This document shows, one piece after another, positions 36,726-48,465 of a DNA stretch of 64,000 nucleotides (within the stretch, counting starts at the first letter, position 1; each line of letters opens with the position of its first letter). The position numbers and the translations under genes were made by a program. Location of the stretch: assembly GCA_025403435.1 (NCBI GenBank), contig CM046343.1, positions 27,248,742 through 27,312,741 on the forward strand, read 5' to 3'. The notes beneath the pieces were generated by a model, which worked only from the letters and a program-made list of their open reading frames with translations, made no database searches and was not told the origin of the DNA. The stretch comes from Artocarpus heterophyllus (lineage: Eukaryota; Streptophyta; Magnoliopsida; Rosales; Moraceae).

Positions 36726-37259
36726 CTTTGTTTTTTGCTCAAGAACTTTCCACTTTTGCAAACGGTGAGTAAAAACTGAAAAGACGTGTTGATTGGAATA
36801 AAAATTGAAGAAAATAAGTGTAAATTAATTTTAGAAATCTTGAGTGCTTTTAAAATGCCTTTAAAATTTTTAAATGATGTGTCACAATATTATTAATTGG
36901 GACAGAAAATTTTAGATAGAAGATTTAAGTCTTCCTACAAACACGTATTGTTTTTAATTACAGATGCCTATGCGATAGCTTCATTAGGAGAAATGGAATG
37001 AGCATTTGAAGGAACACAAATTCTAGCATTTTATAAATGTTTGAGTCATATATATGAAACTATTTTTTTTTTCATGTTTTCCTCTTATTTGGATATTTTT
37101 TTTTCTTTTTTATATGATAAAGGGTATATTTTGGAAAACAGAATTCTTTGGCTATAAGCATGTTCATCAATGGGTTCACACTATATAGCATGTTCCAGGG
37201 AAAAAAAAGTCATTTGGACCAGACCATGTATATATCAAGCAAAATAAGATATCATAGTA

Positions 37260-37260
<1 letters not shown>

Positions 37261-37287
<27 letters not shown>
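37261..37287. repeat. (AT)n microsatellite
   Basis: Uninterrupted TA run of about 27 bases. Confidence 0.95.
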
Positions 37288-37290
<3 letters not shown>

Positions 37291-37775
37291 ATATTTTAAA
37301 ATTAAAAATTAAATTACTTAATGTTAAACACTTAATAAAAGTGATTAGGTAGAATAATTATAGTGGATTTGTCCAGCGATGTTGCCAATTCCAGAAAAAG
37401 AAAAGAGAGAAATGGGGACGAAAAAAAGATAAGAGTATTTAGTTGTTTTTGTCCTTAATTTTTCATGATATGCTATCTGTTACACGTTTTAAAAACATAT
37501 AACTTTATGTATTAATTCTTAGCCAAATCTGTTATTTGGCTCCTTCCCCCTAAGCAAGAACTTTGTAACGACATCCAATAGGAGAACCAAAACTTCATTC
37601 CTCAAGTTGAAAAATTCCCTACAAACTTTTGACAGTTAACAACTTGACAACTTGAAAATCTTGATTAATTAATTGTGCATATCTTTAAGAATGAAGGTAT
37701 CTCTCGGGCTTATTGTTTAGTTAACATTTATACAAAGCGTATTCACTCGAAAATTTAATTGACAAAGGAAAGGAG

Positions 37776-39970
37776 ACTTGATTTTCTCATAGACAGTGCA
37801 CTGGTGCTCGAGTTTCTTGTTAGATACAACAATAAAAAATTTTCTTAGCAGAGCAACAGCTTCCATGTCACTTGACCAAACAACATACCTGACTAATGAA
37901 ATCCCAAGCTCCCCGATTTTAGTCCCCTGCTCAAGGTCAAAAATAACTACTCCGCCTTTTGCCTTACAGAGCAAGTTCTCAGTCCCAGCATAAAAGATTG
38001 CATCAACAACAATGGAAATCATGCTCGCCCTCACAACCTCGTTTTCAAGGTTCTTGATTAAGACTTGATTACTGCTCTTATCAGGTGCTGCAAACCTATT
38101 TTGAGCAACAAAAACTGCCGATCCTTCGCTTCCTCCTCCTTGCTTACATTTTTCACTTCCTCTTTTTGCTTCCTGCGTAGTCTCACCCGTGCCAAACCCG
38201 TCTTTTGGTATGACATAAAGTTCGTAAGAACCCCGTCAGCATTTGAGCAGATCAAAGCTGCATTTTCAGGAGGACTGTAAGAAAGTGTTTTTGCTCCTTC
38301 ATTCAAGAAGGATGAGCCAGACCTTCCAATCTGGAATACCTTATTGTCTTTCTGAGTGGAGAACTCGTAAAACCATAGAAAATGATCTTTCACATAGCAC
38401 ATTGAATCACCACTTACAGAAAAAGCAGGACGTTCCCTCTCCTACTTAAAGACAGCAAGGCCCCCATCATGACCGAAAGCCAGAAGGTTCCTCTCGGGAT
38501 GTAATGCAAGAATCCATAATCTATGATGCTCACCTCTATATGTCTTAAAATTAATAACCCAAATGCGGATGGTTTGATCCAAAGATGCTGAGACAAGTAG
38601 GCCATTGTTTGGATGGAATGAAGCACACCTGACATGATGCGTGTGTCTAGTAGGCACAGCAATGCAAGTACGTGATTTCCAATCCCATGTTTTAGTAGTC
38701 CGGTCATTACTGGCACTAACAATTTAACAACGTTTGTGATGGAACTGAACTGTTCGGACGCGGTGGTCGAGAAGAGTAAACAAACACCTATGCAACTTGT
38801 AATTCCGCACCTTGATCTTGTAATCATCCCCTGCCAACAGTGACGGGCACAAATAAAGAAAAAGAATACTGCAAAAATTATTAAGAAAAAATCATATATG
38901 GAAACCAGGTACCAGTTATAACATTTCTTAGTAATTGAATTTTGTAAGCAACATGTAACAATTCTTCTTGACTGAGTTTTCATACTTCGAAACCATTGTA
39001 TATAACAACCTCGTTATCCAATGGCGGAACCAAAATTTTTTTTTTCACATAAATTAAACCAAAGTTTTAAAGAAGTAATAAGGGTCTAATTCCATAATTT
39101 TTTTCCTTTAAAAACTCTAATAGAGTTTAATTTCCTTTTAAAGTTTATGTCTATAAAATTATAAATTTCTATAGTAGAAGTTAATTTTTGCTTTTATTGA
39201 GATTTTAAGTTTGAATTATTAGTATACTTAAAAGTCAAAATTTAAGATATGATCTAAACATTTATCAACAAGTTTTATAAAATACGAGCACACAAAAAAT
39301 TAAAATTTGGGATACAATCAACAATGTTTTAAAAATATATGCAAAACACTGTAAGCATAAAATTTGAAGGGGAAAATTGAAGAAAAAAGTAAAAAAAAAA
39401 AAAAAAAAAAAATTTTTGGGTGGTCAAAATATAAGGGAGTCCAACTCCGCACCTATCGTTATAAATACTATTAAAAATGACTTTTTCATGCAGACAACGG
39501 AATTGTTTTCTGTAAGACTATAACTATTCCACAAAGAATTATAATCAACAAATAAAATTTAGTACATCCCTATGATAAAATTATGAATATTTTTAAGCAA
39601 TATCACAAATATAACAAATATATTTACATATAAACATATACATAAAAACTTCATCGAGTGCTATTTAAAAAAAATAAAATGGAATGGAAAGGAGAAGAAG
39701 GAAGCATAAAAATACTTCTCAACGACCCCGCCCCCTCTAACAATTTAAGAAGAAAGCTTAAATTGTTTACCGCCTGAGACGAACAGAGTGTGGGAGTTAT
39801 AAAATGGACGGCACGGACGAGACCATCGTGCTATTCGAATCGGCCAATGAGGGTCTGCATGGGGTAATCCCAGAGATGGATCGCACCACGTTGGAGAGAC
39901 TCACCAATATCCATGGCCTCTTGCTGTGAAAGCTCAGCCCCTTCACCGGATCACTCTCGGTCGTAAACAG
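37776..39970 (-). pseudogene. Coatomer alpha subunit (alpha-COP) pseudogene
   Basis: Alpha-COP is the large WD40-repeat subunit of the COPI coat, for Golgi-to-ER vesicle traffic. The N-terminal exon (about 39970-39772) has the family VKGLSFHxKRPWIL start, then a frameshift and an in-frame stop, ending at a GGCG/GTAAAC donor. After a roughly 0.9-kb intron, homology resumes near 38845 with the DDYKIKV and SASLDQTIRIW WD repeats. It jumps over about two WD repeats to RLWILALHPERNLLAFGHD, passes a stop just after AVFK, and goes on through FYEFSTQKD, DAIFYAG, GGVVIFDLEQG and VRYVVWSSDMEAVALL to about 37776, with further frameshifts. The remaining C-terminal two thirds of this roughly 1,200-residue protein is absent. 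The kept intron indicates a copy made from genomic DNA. Shadow frames over it are not genes. Confidence 0.87.
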
Positions 39971-40189
39971 TGGCAGAGCGAGTGAGGGCACCATGCTAAA
40001 AAATACCAATAGAATTTACTTCATACAAGCATAATTACATGTTTTGATTATTAAAGGGTACAATAATATAAGTTTAAAATTTTAGTGGGACACGACTATA
40101 ATTTTTCTTATAAAATAATAATACAATAAAATTTTTTAAAAAAGTTTAGGACAAAAAATTAGAACTTCAAAAGACGGGTTTAGCCTCAT

Positions 40190-41501
40190 GATGTCTAATA
40201 AGTTAGTTTGAGGCTAATTAATTAGATGATTTTCACTTAATATTTTTGTTAATTTTGACTAATTTATAACAATTGATAGTGTTTTATGTTCCTTTGTAGG
40301 TTTTAAGGGAAAAAAATACATAATGGCAAAGTATGGGGCACAACGGACTAAAAAATGAGCAAAATCAGACTCGGGGACGAAATAGAGCCTAGACGCTAGC
40401 TTATGGGCGCTTAGACGCTCTTGCAGATGAAATCCCGCACAAAAACCCGAGAGTATAGCGCCTAGGCGCCATTTTGTGAAAGGAGGCCGAGCAGCATTGT
40501 AGTGCCTAAGCAATACGTCGAAGCCTAAGCACTACAATCCTAGCGCCTAGGTGCCACTACGAAGCCTAGGCGCTAGGAAAATCAAGCGTAGGCGCTATTA
40601 CGATCTCAATTCAATTTTGAGTCTAAATTAGTTTTAAAATTGTCCTTTCAAACCCTAGTCTATAAATAGAACATTACGAGGGTTGAAGGATGAATTTTTT
40701 AACAGAGAAAGACTGCAGAAAAGAAGAGAGAACTCACTGCTTTAGAGAGAAGAACGGTGTAACCAAGAGACGGAATCCATCTTCGCATCTAAACACAGTT
40801 CTTTCCTTTACTCATCATGTTTAGTACATTATTTAGGATTTTTTTGGTTTCATTAGGAACTAATTTTTCCTTTTCTAGGGCTACAATGTAGCCGGATTAT
40901 GAATGTTTAGTTTTATTTAATTTAATTCAATTCGATGCTTATTCATTATCTATTTTAATTTGACTTTAATGTTTGTAAAAGTTTGCCCATCTTTTGCATG
41001 ATTTGTGATTTAGTATGAGGCTGAGAAGCAATAATTAAATTAGGCCATGATTGAATACTATGAGATTGTCATAGGATAGAGATAGAGACTTGTGTAAAGT
41101 TATGAATTTTCTGTTCTTAATAAATCTTGATAAGTTTAGAATTTTTACAGAGATGTAGGAAATTTGCTAACTAAGATAAATTGTTAATGCTTGAAAAAGA
41201 TTAACGATTACCTAAGAGAAATTCATTATCGGCATAAGAGTAAACACCAGTTAATTAAATTAGATAATTTGAATATGATTAATTTAGGCGAAATCGGATG
41301 CCTCAGTTTTTTATTATTTAGGTTTTTATCTACATTTTTTTGTTTTGTTATTTTTCTATTTTATATTTGATTGTTCAAATAATTTTAGGGTTAATTAATT
41401 TCAGTATTTAGTTAGATTAACGCAATCTTTATAGGAACGATACTCTACTCACTCTTTATTATTTGTCTACGATTCTGTGTACTTACAGATTTCTCGCAAC
41501 A
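40190..41501 (+). mobile_element. Solo LTR (Tat/Athila-like) inserted in an ankyrin gene copy
   Basis: A 1.3-kb non-coding LTR-like block. It has a cluster of GCGCCTAGGCGC-type palindromes (about 40380-40605), TATAAATA at 40661-40668, a leader rich in AGAGAAG, and a terminal part GAACGATACTCTACTCACTC followed by GATTTCTCGCAACA, as in Tat/Athila-type LTR ends. It ends in CA at 41501. The next base continues an ankyrin exon on the opposite strand, so the right edge is sharp. The left edge (about 40.19 kb, TGTCTAATAAG) is uncertain and no matching target duplication was found. Confidence 0.62.
40661..40668 (+). promoter_or_regulatory. TATA box of the 40.2-41.5 kb LTR
   Basis: TATAAATA in the context TAGTCTATAAATAGAAC, directly downstream of the palindrome cluster and upstream of a purine-rich leader. 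Confidence 0.6.
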
Positions 41502-41665
41502 ATCTCCATGACAAAATTGACTTGCTCTGCAGATGCAGCAATATGCAAAGGAGTACCTACAACCTTCTCAACACGCTCCAAAAGATCCGCATCTTCCTTC
41601 ATCAGATCAGAATACAAGGCGTCGATATTCTCTTCTCGAGTAGTGACCTCCAATCTCGGTTCCAT
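41502..41665 (-). pseudogene. Ankyrin-PGG gene fragment cut by an LTR
   Basis: From the ATG at 41665 the frame matches the first 55 or so residues of the intact gene at 48465 (RLEV, ENIDALYS, LMKEDA, TPLHIAASA, VMEI) with small gaps and substitutions. It stops abruptly at 41502 where the LTR begins, around the codon equivalent to residue 55. The remainder is not found on the far side of the LTR. Its upstream flank is a diverged copy of the shared ankyrin promoter module. Confidence 0.82.
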
Positions 41666-42339
41666 CTTGAACGGGCCGAACAATCTGCAGGAACTTTATT
41701 TACTAAATATCAACAACAATTCAATACTTGAAAATATTTGTGCTTCTTTTTTATTTTTTTAATTTTTATAGACATGCATGCTAAAAGTGAGCATCATGCA
41801 TAACTTCTTCCTCTTCTTTTTCTTTGGAAAAGAAGGAAAAGACTTTAAAGATAAGTCAAGCGCAAGACGACACACTGTTTGTCTTTCATGTTTTGATATT
41901 TATAAAATCAGAGAAACGTGTGGTGTAATGCCATTTGAGCTTTTCAAAAAAAGACAGGAAATATACTTGAGCCAAAATAGGTGGAATCTTATCTTTGGTA
42001 GAATTAACAAAGTTGATTTGATTGAGCTGTGATTGGGAGACAGAGAGAATAATAGTACTGCAGAAAAGTCAGCAATATTCGCTGGCAGTACATAAATCAA
42101 AAACTACTAGTATTCAAAAATTCTAAAATAACATTTCTCTGTCCATGGCTATTATTTAAGAAAAAATCTTATCTTTGTATCTCATGACTTCACCATGTGG
42201 TGATCTAAGAATGGAAATATTGATATCCATGAAACACAACTAAACTTCAATTACAATATGCTTACACAGGAAAGCCGTGTGCTTGTTTTTATATACACGC
42301 CTGCTAGAAGCAAGCTTTATGGATCACCACTGCTAGTTC

Positions 42340-42500
42340 TTCATTTCTTTTGGTCAAGAAGGAAACGAAACTTCCATCTCCACTCTGCAGAAAATTAAAC
42401 AAAAATAAGTCAAGCCCGGGTCAACGCATGGTCTCCCTTTCTTGATTTTGCTATTTTTCTACTAGTTAGTACTTAGAATATATAGGCCAAATTCATAGCA
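42340..42500 (-). promoter_or_regulatory. Copy of the ankyrin-gene promoter module with two W-boxes
   Basis: Matches the regions upstream of the 48-kb and 59.1-kb copies (GTCAAGAAGGAAAC, AAGTCAAGCCC.GGTCAAC, TTTTTCTACTAGTT). On the sense (minus) strand it has the WRKY-binding cores TTGACT (42408-42413) and TTGACC (42419-42424). It is the likely upstream region of the LTR-broken copy at 41.6 kb. Confidence 0.55.
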
Positions 42501-43182
42501 AGTTGTCCGAGGTTAGGGCCTTCTACCCACTAGTTTCGTGTGTAGAAAAGCGTCCTAAATAACAATTCCAAATTCCTTGATATACAGGAGCGATTTCAAC
42601 TCGGCTAAATTAAAAAAAAAAAGGAGAGAAACAAAAGAAAAAAGATAGGAGCAATTTCTATTTCCACATACAGCACCTAGTACAAGTCCATAGAATGTCA
42701 CGTCCGTGATCCAATTCTCGTCTTCTCTGTCATATAATCTAGGCAGTAGGCAGCATGTCTCATTGTCACAACCATACTTCCCTTCAGGTGAAAAAGGTGA
42801 AGAAAAAATGGGTTATGCAGCCTCATATCATCTAAAAATAGCACCTCCTAATAGCATGAGGCCTTTTGGGATGAAGCCCAAGAGCATAACCATAAGGGTT
42901 TAGGCTTAAAGCGGACAATATTATGCCAGTGGAGATACAGATCATTACAGATAGTATCAGAAACTTGACTCAGACAAAAGTGTGGCCAACGAGAACATTG
43001 AGCCCCTAAAGATGGGGTGATTGTGATAACCATAAGAAAGGGGCTCGAATGTTCACCATTTTATAGAATATCGTTAGATATGGATATTTTAGACGCGTAT
43101 AACTCAATTGGTGAAATAGTATTTCCTAGTTTATATATGTTTTGCTTTGGATGAATAATATATTGAGGAATTGTCCATACAA

Positions 43183-43410
43183 AAAAAAAAAAAAATTATC
43201 ACTTTGACAATCCCAAGAACCATAGAGAAGTAGATGAAGTTCTAAATAGTTCTCCCATGCCTTCGCCCCAGTATATCACCTACTTGCCATAATGCCAGGT
43301 GGAATATCCAACTGAGGTTGCAGGGATCCGATCCATAGGTGGGAGGACAACGGAGACCTAACAAAGATATCCTAACCTCTACACCGCAACCTTAACTACT
43401 GCGGCCTCTT
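43183..43410 (-). mobile_element. Possible tRNA-related SINE with poly-T end
   Basis: On the minus strand a GGTTGCGGTGTAGAGGTTAG head is followed by GGATCGGATCCC (box B-like), a short body, and a run of T. It interrupts the series of promoter-module copies between 42.3 and 43.7 kb. The box matches are imperfect. Confidence 0.35.
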
Positions 43411-43640
43411 CATTGCCTTTGGCCAAGAAGGAAACTTCCATGTAGACTTTGAAGAAAACTAGAGACGTATAAGTCAAGTCTCAACACACGGTTTGTCTTT
43501 CATTTTCTCATCTTTATAAATGCAGAGAAAACGTGTGGGGACTCGAATGGACTACCGAAAAGCGTACTAAAATGACATCCATTATAATGTCGTTTTTCTA
43601 CTAGTTAGTGCTAGTTATATTGCCCAGACTCTAGGAAGTC
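43405..43640 (-). promoter_or_regulatory. Orphan copy of the ankyrin-gene promoter module
   Basis: Shares GGCCAAGAAGGAAACTTCCA, CATGTAGACTTTGAAGAA, the ACACACGGTTTGTCTTTC string, CGTGTGGGGACT and TTTTTCTACTAGTT with the copies at 48.6 and 59.3 kb. Only one W-box core remains (43472-43477); the second is disrupted. No ankyrin exon lies directly downstream. Confidence 0.55.
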
Positions 43641-44283
43641 GCCTAGGAGAAAAATAAGGCAATTTCTATTATGGAACCAAAAAAAAAAAAAAAAATTTAC
43701 AGATTGGATTCTGTCCTATCGGAGAATGACCCGAGAAGCAAACAAGAAATGAGGAAAGATAGGAGCTATTTCTAAATATCCACGTCTACACAGAGTTTTA
43801 TGGCTTTTGTCATATCTCGTAATAAAATATATTAAAATTTTCAGCCTGAATAATTTCCATTTGTGGTAGCTTCGTACCATATTGTTTCTTTCCCAATATT
43901 CTTTTTGGCTCTTGTTCGGGCGAATTCTAGATTTTGTTAACCAATTTTCTTGGATCCAAATTGTATTGATGCTACATTGTTGATGCGGAACCCAAAAACA
44001 TGTATGATTTGAAAAATCCAATTGTAAAAATAAAATATCCACTGTGTCATCATGCACTTTATTAACCAATTTAGGGTATTTTCTTAGATCAAGCATTAAT
44101 ATTTAATAATGTGGACAAGGAAGCAACGTATACTTTGTCCATGAATCCAAACTCGTAGGGAAAGTTAAAATATTTGGTATATAGTTACTTACTTACTTGT
44201 GGTAGTAGTTTTGAACCTTTTTTTTTTTTTTTTTTTTTATTTTTACAGTGCTAAGTAACTTATCCTTGATTGTAACTCGTATG

Positions 44284-44787
44284 AGTTAATTACGTTATAT
44301 CCTCTAATTTTAAATTATTTCTTAATTTGTCCTAAGTTAATTTTAAAAATTGCAAAGGCATTATTTCAATTTATTTTTTTATTTCAATTTCTTCCTTACA
44401 TAACTTATAAATAGAAAAAATTAGACGACACGATCTAACTACCCTAGAATAGTTTGTGAAAACCATTCCATTGATTAAAAAAAATAAGAAATTGGAAATC
44501 AAGACACCAAATTTCAAAAAAAAAAATCTTGAGTTTTATGTTTTTTATATGTTGAAAAACGTTCTAAATCTTTTTCTCAAGAAAAAAAGTATTTTTTAGA
44601 AATAAATTCAATTTAATTAAGGGCACCTTTGTCCTCTGTCCTTCCTTTTTTTTTCGTCTACAAAGTCTGTCAAGGATGAAATTGAAATAAGTTTCTCAAA
44701 TTTAAAGGATTATACCTTTTATAATTTCTAAAAATAGAAGGATAATTCAAAAATTAATCAAATCTATAAGATATAATATTTATGCAT
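44284..44787. mobile_element. TIR element of the GGGTTAATTACG family, short copy
   Basis: The left end GAGTTAATTACGTTATATCC and the reverse complement of the right end (a TTAATTTTTGAATTATCCTTC-like string) match each other and the ends of the 1.1-kb element at 15.9 kb. The interior is AT-rich. Confidence 0.55.
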
Positions 44788-47015
44788 CTAATTCTTACTT
44801 GTATTTATATAAAACCCATCTAAAGCTGCTACTTACTAGTGAATTATTGTTTCTTTTTGTTCCTAATTCATAAATGTAAACCACGTTGAATATGACATCA
44901 GAGTATATACTCTAAGGAGTTCCTCATGGTCCATGGCTGATGCCAATCTAAATGTACATGCAATCATGCACTCTTGTCCTCTCCCTTGACGATTGTCATC
45001 CCTCCCCTTAGGCCCTACCTTGAAGATAGTTGTCTTTGCGCCCTAACGCCTCCTTGATGATTGATGTCCCTTCCTGTGCTATTTTGCCCTTGACTGTTGC
45101 CTTTGCTATACTGTCTCTCTTTAACATTATTTCTCATAAAACCAATTAAAGGGCAAACAAAGTAAGTGAGGGTCTCACGGATTGTCTCGGATTGAAATTT
45201 TCCTAATTAAAAAGACCTCTAATTCATGTAATCTAATCCGTGAACACCGTTAAATACTTAATTAGAAGTTACATATATGAAAGTGATAAAAAACAAAGCA
45301 AAAAAAAAAAAGAATTATAAATGAAAAACCATACACTAGATAATCAAAAACAAGCAAATTCTTTTTTTTTTTTGCAAAATTAATTTTGCGTTATTTCTTC
45401 TATTCTATTCTCTCTAAATCCTTCAAAGCCTTTCATTTGCATTTGTTTTGAAACTCATGAATCGTCCTTGATTACGCTATTATTCTCTGAATATTATTTC
45501 ATCTCATCAGGTTTTTGCGCTTCTTTTAGCAAAGCACTTTTTCTTATTTAATTTGGGAATCCTTACGAAGAAGAAGGAAATTTGGCTCAACTGATGGAGC
45601 ATAGGTGTTTTAGCTGTCAAATTAACTTAATTTTTAATGGCATGATCTGCGATTGGAAGCAGTTATGTACGTGTGTTGTAATTTTTTAACATGGACACAG
45701 TTGCAAATAAAACTATTAAAATCCTAATCCGATGGTTGAAACACCTTGCTCTACCAGTAGAACAAACTTATCTTCTTCATCATAAAAATTCCTATTTATT
45801 AATAAAATATTTTTTCTTACATTGATGTGTGGCTGAAACATATTGATGTTAGAGTTAGGCTGTATTTTTCCAGCGAGATCATAGCAGGTAGAGGAAGGTG
45901 ACCCTACAGGAATAGTTAACAGCATATAAGGCTTATTAATGTAGAATGATTTTTTTTTTTTTGGTGTGTTAATTCCAAAGAGAAAACAGTACTTCTCATA
46001 GAGATTGTAAAGTGAATATTAGTCTTTGTGAAATCTCTGCCAATGCCGTTAACCCCTACCACGTTCAATTCGTGTGTTCTCTGTTTATGTTTTGTTGTCA
46101 TTGGTGATTTCTTTTAATTAGTTGCTTGAGCAAATCTTAGAAAACTTGGCTTTCTACCCTCAGTATTCATCAAATGTTTTAACACAACCTTTTGCAGTTC
46201 TCGTCACAGATAGCAATGACAATTTTTTAAGAGCCTGTTTGGCATGTAGGATTTTTGGACGACATTGGATAAAATAGTGTTAGAAGATTGAATTGAAATA
46301 TAGAGTAAAAAATATGATTAAAATTTAGCAAACCCAATCTTAAGTTTGGTGTTGTGTCATTAGGATAAGGGCTTTTTTGCATTGTAGTCGCATTGTAATT
46401 TTTAAGAATTTGAACTGCAAAAATATAATTGTTAAAATTTGACCCCTCAATTTATGAAAAGTTATAATTTGACACAAAATTTTATAAATTTTTACAAACA
46501 GGTCTTTCAAAATTTTCACAATATACGAATGTTTTGTTTAATCCTATGCTTTAGCAAATGATAGTCTAATCCCCTTTCAAGGGGAATTAAGCATGGATTG
46601 AATAAAAGTTTGTCCAATCCAGTCCTCTAAAATTTTTACCAAATAAAGTATTATGATTTAATCCTAAATCTAATCCTTCCTAATCTTGTACATCATCCTT
46701 AGTAAATATTAGACAATTTTAGAACACTGAATAGAGTAAGTGGGAACATTAAATGTACAAAACTATTTTCCCTGTTTAACAAAAAAAAATCATTACACAG
46801 TCTTGTACTAGGCTAAGGACATATTTTACTTTATCTACTAAGAATTGAAATGAACTACCCTCCATGCCCCTAAATCTGTGACATAAACTATTAGCCATTT
46901 CTAGAATTGTTTACTAGACATGTCTGCAAAGACCAATGCCGGATCCCAAATAGACAAAGTAAAAGAATTAAGCTCATGATTTTGGCATGTCCCAATCGAT
47001 TTCTTGAGGGTGTAA
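44788..47015. other. Intergenic and 3' flank of the intact ankyrin-PGG gene
   Basis: No gene found. A GAGCCTGTTTGGCATGTAGG string at about 46228 looks like a MITE end without a clear partner. The part next to 47016 should contain the 3' untranslated region. Confidence 0.4.
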
Positions 47016-48465
47016 CTATACCACCAAGTCTCTATTGAAGCTGGGGCAACGGTTGAATATGGCAATCTTCATCTTCATCACTTTCTTTTGTAGGAATATG
47101 GGAACGTACTTGTGCAGAATTATTGCCAGCTTGGAGTGATAAAACAAGAACATAAAAACTGTCACACAAAGCACAAACAATGCCGACCCTGCGGCAAAAT
47201 TGATCACCGCGTAATTGCAGAGAACTAAGGGCAAAACTATGCGCAGGATTCCACAATCAGCAGGAAGGTGGAGATATATCTCTAACATAGAGGCAAGAAA
47301 GGCGATGTTGTTGACCAGATTAAATATACCTTGCACATCAAACCAAAAATATGAGGAATATATATAGGGAATATGTCTTGTATTGTATGAGGAGTATTTT
47401 TCATCGTTGCCGTCATCGGAGAAGGAGTCAAGTGCAGCTTGGTAGTTAGCAGTCGCGAAAAGGACAGCGACAAGCAAAATAATGTTACGGTCCTCATTCG
47501 ACAGGTATAGTGTTTTGCGGTAGTCGGATATGATCCATTTTTCACGCCATGACATCTTTGACTTCAGTGAGTCTGCAAGTTTTGGGACAGCAGGAAGCGA
47601 CGACGCTTTTAAGGCACCACCGCGAAGCAGCATGCGCCTTAGCTTGCCACTCTCGGGTTGAATCTGATTTTGTGAGATGTCAAGTGCTGTCAAACCTGCC
47701 GAATTCTTAGCATTTACATCGATTCTATCAATAATCAGGCGCACCATCTGCAACATGCCAACAACAACTGAGACACTAAATGATTGAGAAAGAGAATTTG
47801 CAAAAGCTCTTCATATTGCAATACATATACATATATGTATATATATATATTGAAAGAGTAAGAAAATTGAAAACTTAATAAGCTAATACCTGAATTTCAT
47901 TCTTGGATGCTGCAACGTGCAAGATGGTGTTGCCTTCATCGTCGCACCAATTGAGGATCCCGTCCTTGCCAACATGCTCAAGCCACCCCAAGAGGACTTT
48001 AAGTGCTTCCAAATTATCGCTTTTAACAGCAACATGCAGCGCGGTTTCTTTTCGAATCGTCAAATCTTGAATGGATTTGGGGCAAGCTGATAGAAACTCG
48101 GCCAGAAGATCAACCATACCGCACTCAGCCGCGAAATGCAAAGGAGTTTTGCCCTCTCTTCCTTGGACGCGGACTAGATCTTTGTCGACGTCTAGAAGAC
48201 GAAGTACCAATTTTGTTTCCTCATTTTGCAAAGCAAGATGAATAGGGCTATACCCGTTTTGATTCAACTTTCTCGCGAAAGACGGCTTCAGTCTCATGAT
48301 CTCCATCGCAAAGTGGACTTTCCCTGCAGATGCGGCCACATGCAAAGGAGTATCTACAAAAGGTACCTCCTCAATGCGCTCCAAAAGATACGCATCTTCC
48401 TTCATCAGCGAATACAAGGCGTCAATATTCCCTGCTCGGGCAGCGACCTCCAATCTCTGATCCAT
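47016..48465 (-). CDS. Ankyrin-repeat PGG-domain membrane protein (ACD6-like), intact
   Basis: The best-preserved member of the cluster: exon 1 48465-47890 (192 codons) and exon 2 47747-47016, joined in phase by a 142-bp GT-AG intron, giving 435 residues. Ankyrin repeats start near residues 38, 72, 106, 140 and 178, with TPLHVAASAG, SPIHLALQN, TPLHFAAECG, TALHVAVKS and TILHVAASKN. The PGG domain begins SNEDRNIILLVAVLFATANY near residue 275, though the name-giving PPGG is not kept (SFSDDGND). Further hydrophobic helices lie near residues 331-350, 358-378 and 380-402, followed by a basic tail. Relatives such as ACD6 act at cell membranes in defence signalling; the specific role of this gene is inference. 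Upstream are two W-box cores about 210-226 bp from the ATG. Confidence 0.88.

Noticed and set aside
38414..38983. 189-codon frame inside the alpha-COP pseudogene
   Set aside because: It is a shifted frame over sequence whose other frames match WD40 repeats of alpha-COP; its own peptide shows no family resemblance.
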